Shown in pieces: positions 13,153 through 14,731 of a stretch of 14,731 bases of DNA. Each line of letters opens with the position of its first letter. Position 1 is the first letter of the stretch. The stretch is from Ruminococcaceae bacterium UBA2719 (lineage in GTDB: Bacteria > Bacillota > Clostridia > Oscillospirales > Acutalibacteraceae), in the NCBI GenBank assembly GCA_002353935.1, contig DEKP01000032.1, positions 1 through 14,731 on the forward strand, in the 5' to 3' direction. A program made the position numbers and the translations under genes. The notes below the pieces were generated by a model. That model was not told where the DNA came from. It ran no database searches and saw only the letters and a program-made list of their open reading frames with translations.

Positions 13153-14520
13153 TCAATCTATTTTCGGTAACTTTTCAAATCCCTTTTCAAGTTCTTCATC
13201 TGTCGGGATATAATCATCCATTTTACCGTCATGGTATTTCTCATAAGCTACCATATCAAAGTATCCTGTTCCTGTAAGACCAAATACAATTGTCTTTTCT
13301 TCTCCTGTTTCTTTGCATTTGAGTGCCTCGTCAATAGCTGCACGAATAGCGTGTGAGCTCTCGGGAGCAGGAAGAATTCCCTCTACTCTAGCAAACATCT
13401 CAGCTGCCTCAAAGACCTTTGTCTGTTCAACAGATATAGCCTCCATATAGCCGTCATCATATAACTGGGACAAAATTGAGCTCATGCCATGATATCTCAA
13501 GCCTCCTGCATGGTTAGCAGATGGAATAAAGTCGCATCCGAGAGTATACATCTTTGCAAGCGGACAAACCTTACCTGTATCGCAGAAATCATATGCAAAC
13601 TTGCCTCTTGTGAGAGACGGACAAGAAGCAGGCTCAACCGCAATTATACGATAATCCTTTTCACCTCTTAATTTCTCACCCATAAACGGAGCTATAAGAC
13701 CTCCAAGATTCGAACCGCCGCCTGCGCATCCTATAATTATATCAGGAGTAATATTGTATTTATCCAACGCTGCTTTTGTTTCAAGTCCGATTACAGACTG
13801 GTGTAAAAGCACTTGGTTAAGAACGCTCCCCAAAACATAACGGTATCCGTCACTTGATACAGCTGCCTCAACAGCCTCACTGATAGCACAGCCTAAGCTG
13901 CCTGTTGTTCCCGGATGCTCTTTTAATATTTGTCTGCCAACGTTAGTAGTGTCTGAAGGAGAAGGTGTAACAGTAGCTCCATAAGTACGCATAACTTCTC
14001 TTCTAAATGGCTTTTGTTCGTAGCTTACTTTTACCATATAAACTTTACAGTCAAGGTCAAAATATGAACAAGCCATAGACAAAGCTGTTCCCCATTGACC
14101 GGCTCCTGTTTCTGTTGTAACGCCTTTTAAGCCCTGCTTTTTTGCATAATAAGCCTGAGCTATAGATGAGTTTAGCTTATGACTGCCGGAAGTGTTGTTT
14201 CCCTCAAATTTATAATATATTTTTGCAGGTGTACCAAGCTTTTTCTCTAAACAATATGCTCTGACAAGAGGAGAAGGTCTGTACATTTTATAAAAATCCA
14301 AAATTTCTTCGGGAATAGGGAAAAATTTTGTATCGTTATCAAGCTCTTGCTGTACAAGCTCTTTACAAAATACGCCTTCAAGCTCTTCTGCTTTCATAGG
14401 CTGACAAGTTTCAGGATTTAAAAGCGGAGCCGGTTTATTTTTCATATCAGCTCTAAGATTATACCAAGCCTTAGGCATCTCCTGTTCATCCAAATAAATT
14501 TTGTAGGGAATTTTTTGCAT
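13153..14520 (-). CDS. Tryptophan synthase beta chain, TrpB2 type (TrpB-like PLP enzyme)
   Basis: A PLP-dependent enzyme that joins indole to serine (or phosphoserine) to make tryptophan. At 455 residues, with a long N-terminal part before the catalytic core, it belongs to the TrpB2 group rather than TrpB1 (about 400). The Schiff-base lysine is Lys115 in GNNTSGSHKLNSS; ETGAGQWGTALS at 137-148 carries the catalytic glutamate; GCAGGGSNLGG at 264-274 binds the PLP phosphate; RPSPL at 81-85 is typical of the group. No trpA or other trp gene adjoins it, in keeping with TrpB2 enzymes working without the alpha subunit, for example as indole salvagers. Two ATGs lie three codons apart; the inner one is chosen because AAGGA is 10 nt from it and only 1 nt from the outer one. 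A strong terminator follows. Confidence 0.93.
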   Translation of the reverse strand: MQKIPYKIYLDEQEMPKAWYNLRADMKNKPAPLLNPETCQPMKAEELEGVFCKELVQQELDNDTKFFPIPEEILDFYKMYRPSPLVRAYCLEKKLGTPAKIYYKFEGNNTSGSHKLNSSIAQAYYAKKQGLKGVTTETGAGQWGTALSMACSYFDLDCKVYMVKVSYEQKPFRREVMRTYGATVTPSPSDTTNVGRQILKEHPGTTGSLGCAISEAVEAAVSSDGYRYVLGSVLNQVLLHQSVIGLETKAALDKYNITPDIIIGCAGGGSNLGGLIAPFMGEKLRGEKDYRIIAVEPASCPSLTRGKFAYDFCDTGKVCPLAKMYTLGCDFIPSANHAGGLRYHGMSSILSQLYDDGYMEAISVEQTKVFEAAEMFARVEGILPAPESSHAIRAAIDEALKCKETGEEKTIVFGLTGTGYFDMVAYEKYHDGKMDDYIPTDEELEKGFEKLPKID

Positions 14521-14529
14521 ATTAATCAT

Positions 14530-14731
14530 TTCCTTTCTTTAATACTAAATTCCAATAACCTCTTTAATATCTGATAAGCTAAATTCATAAAATATTTTTG
14601 ATACGATATAGGCAGGCGCCTGACTATATCGTTCAATTTGCTATGAAAAATTTTAGATTATCAGCTTATTAAAACTTTTATCAGAAATTAGTATAAAATA
14701 TTTGGCAATAAATTGCCTTATAAAATAAAAA
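14530..14731. other. Intergenic region upstream of trpB2 with nested inverted repeats
   Basis: There is no gene in these 200 nt up to the window edge. They hold the near-palindrome at 14603-14632, flanked by the matching arms ATAAGCT (about 14575-14581) and AGCTTAT (about 14668-14674). A short palindrome GGCAAT-AA-ATTGCC (14704-14717) lies near the edge. A TATACT box on the minus strand near 14690 could be the trpB2 -10 element, but I see no good -35 box. No tryptophan T-box motif is recognisable. Confidence 0.4.
14603..14632. repeat. Near-perfect 30-nt palindrome upstream of trpB2
   Basis: The outer arms ACGATATAG (14603-14611) and CTATATCGT (14624-14632) pair exactly and enclose CAGGCGCCTG (14613-14622), itself a perfect palindrome; only one pair out of 15 mismatches (G14612 with A14623). 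It is distinctly GC-richer than its surroundings. No T run follows on either strand, so it is not a standard terminator; it is either a leader hairpin of trpB2 or a dimeric protein's binding site. Confidence 0.6.

Noticed and set aside
13153..14520. Possible link of trpB2 to a tryptophan operon
   Set aside because: No other trp gene is in the window and a strong terminator follows, so it is treated as stand-alone.

Overview
This window looks like ordinary chromosomal DNA from a low-GC Gram-positive bacterium of class Clostridia, possibly Oscillospiraceae/Ruminococcaceae. The evidence is AT-rich gaps with clean sigma-A-type promoters, Shine-Dalgarno sites on every gene but one, a lone MsmK/UgpC-type sugar ATPase beside a CdaR-like regulator, and small CarD-like and DUF4830-like proteins. 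The family assignment is a guess from gene content. I see no rRNA, tRNA, CRISPR array, insertion sequence or phage gene.

Left third, all on the minus strand. In transcription order from the right: a HAD phosphatase, a membrane-anchored DUF4830-like protein and an RsuA-type pseudouridine synthase (the last two overlap); then a lone sugar-ABC ATPase with its own promoter and a distant terminator; then a CdaR/PucR-type regulator; then ftsE-ftsX, with a ribosome binding site at the window edge showing that this operon continues.

Middle, on the plus strand. A small XRE-type regulator is divergent from the HAD gene, with an operator-like inverted repeat between them, followed by the conserved ATPase YchF with its own consensus promoter and a strong terminator. 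Next comes a three-gene operon behind a perfect TTGACA-N17-TATAAT promoter: a GtrA-like small membrane protein, a UDP-galactopyranose-mutase-like FAD enzyme and a large GT-C membrane glycosyltransferase. This is the most system-like part: it resembles a machine that makes or flips a lipid-linked sugar and transfers it outside the membrane. Two matching palindromes sit on its promoter.

Right end, on the minus strand. A CarD-like RNA-polymerase-binding regulator and a stand-alone TrpB2-type tryptophan synthase beta chain, with a near-perfect 30-nt palindrome in the region upstream of the latter.

Starts were set from Shine-Dalgarno sites and often lie downstream of the longest possible start. 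Genes fall into two groups: GGAGG-type sites (ftsX, CdaR-like, ATPase, FAD enzyme; GGAGA for rsuA) and GGTGA sites placed 4-5 nt from the start codon (HAD, DUF4830-like, XRE, YchF, GtrA-like, CarD-like).
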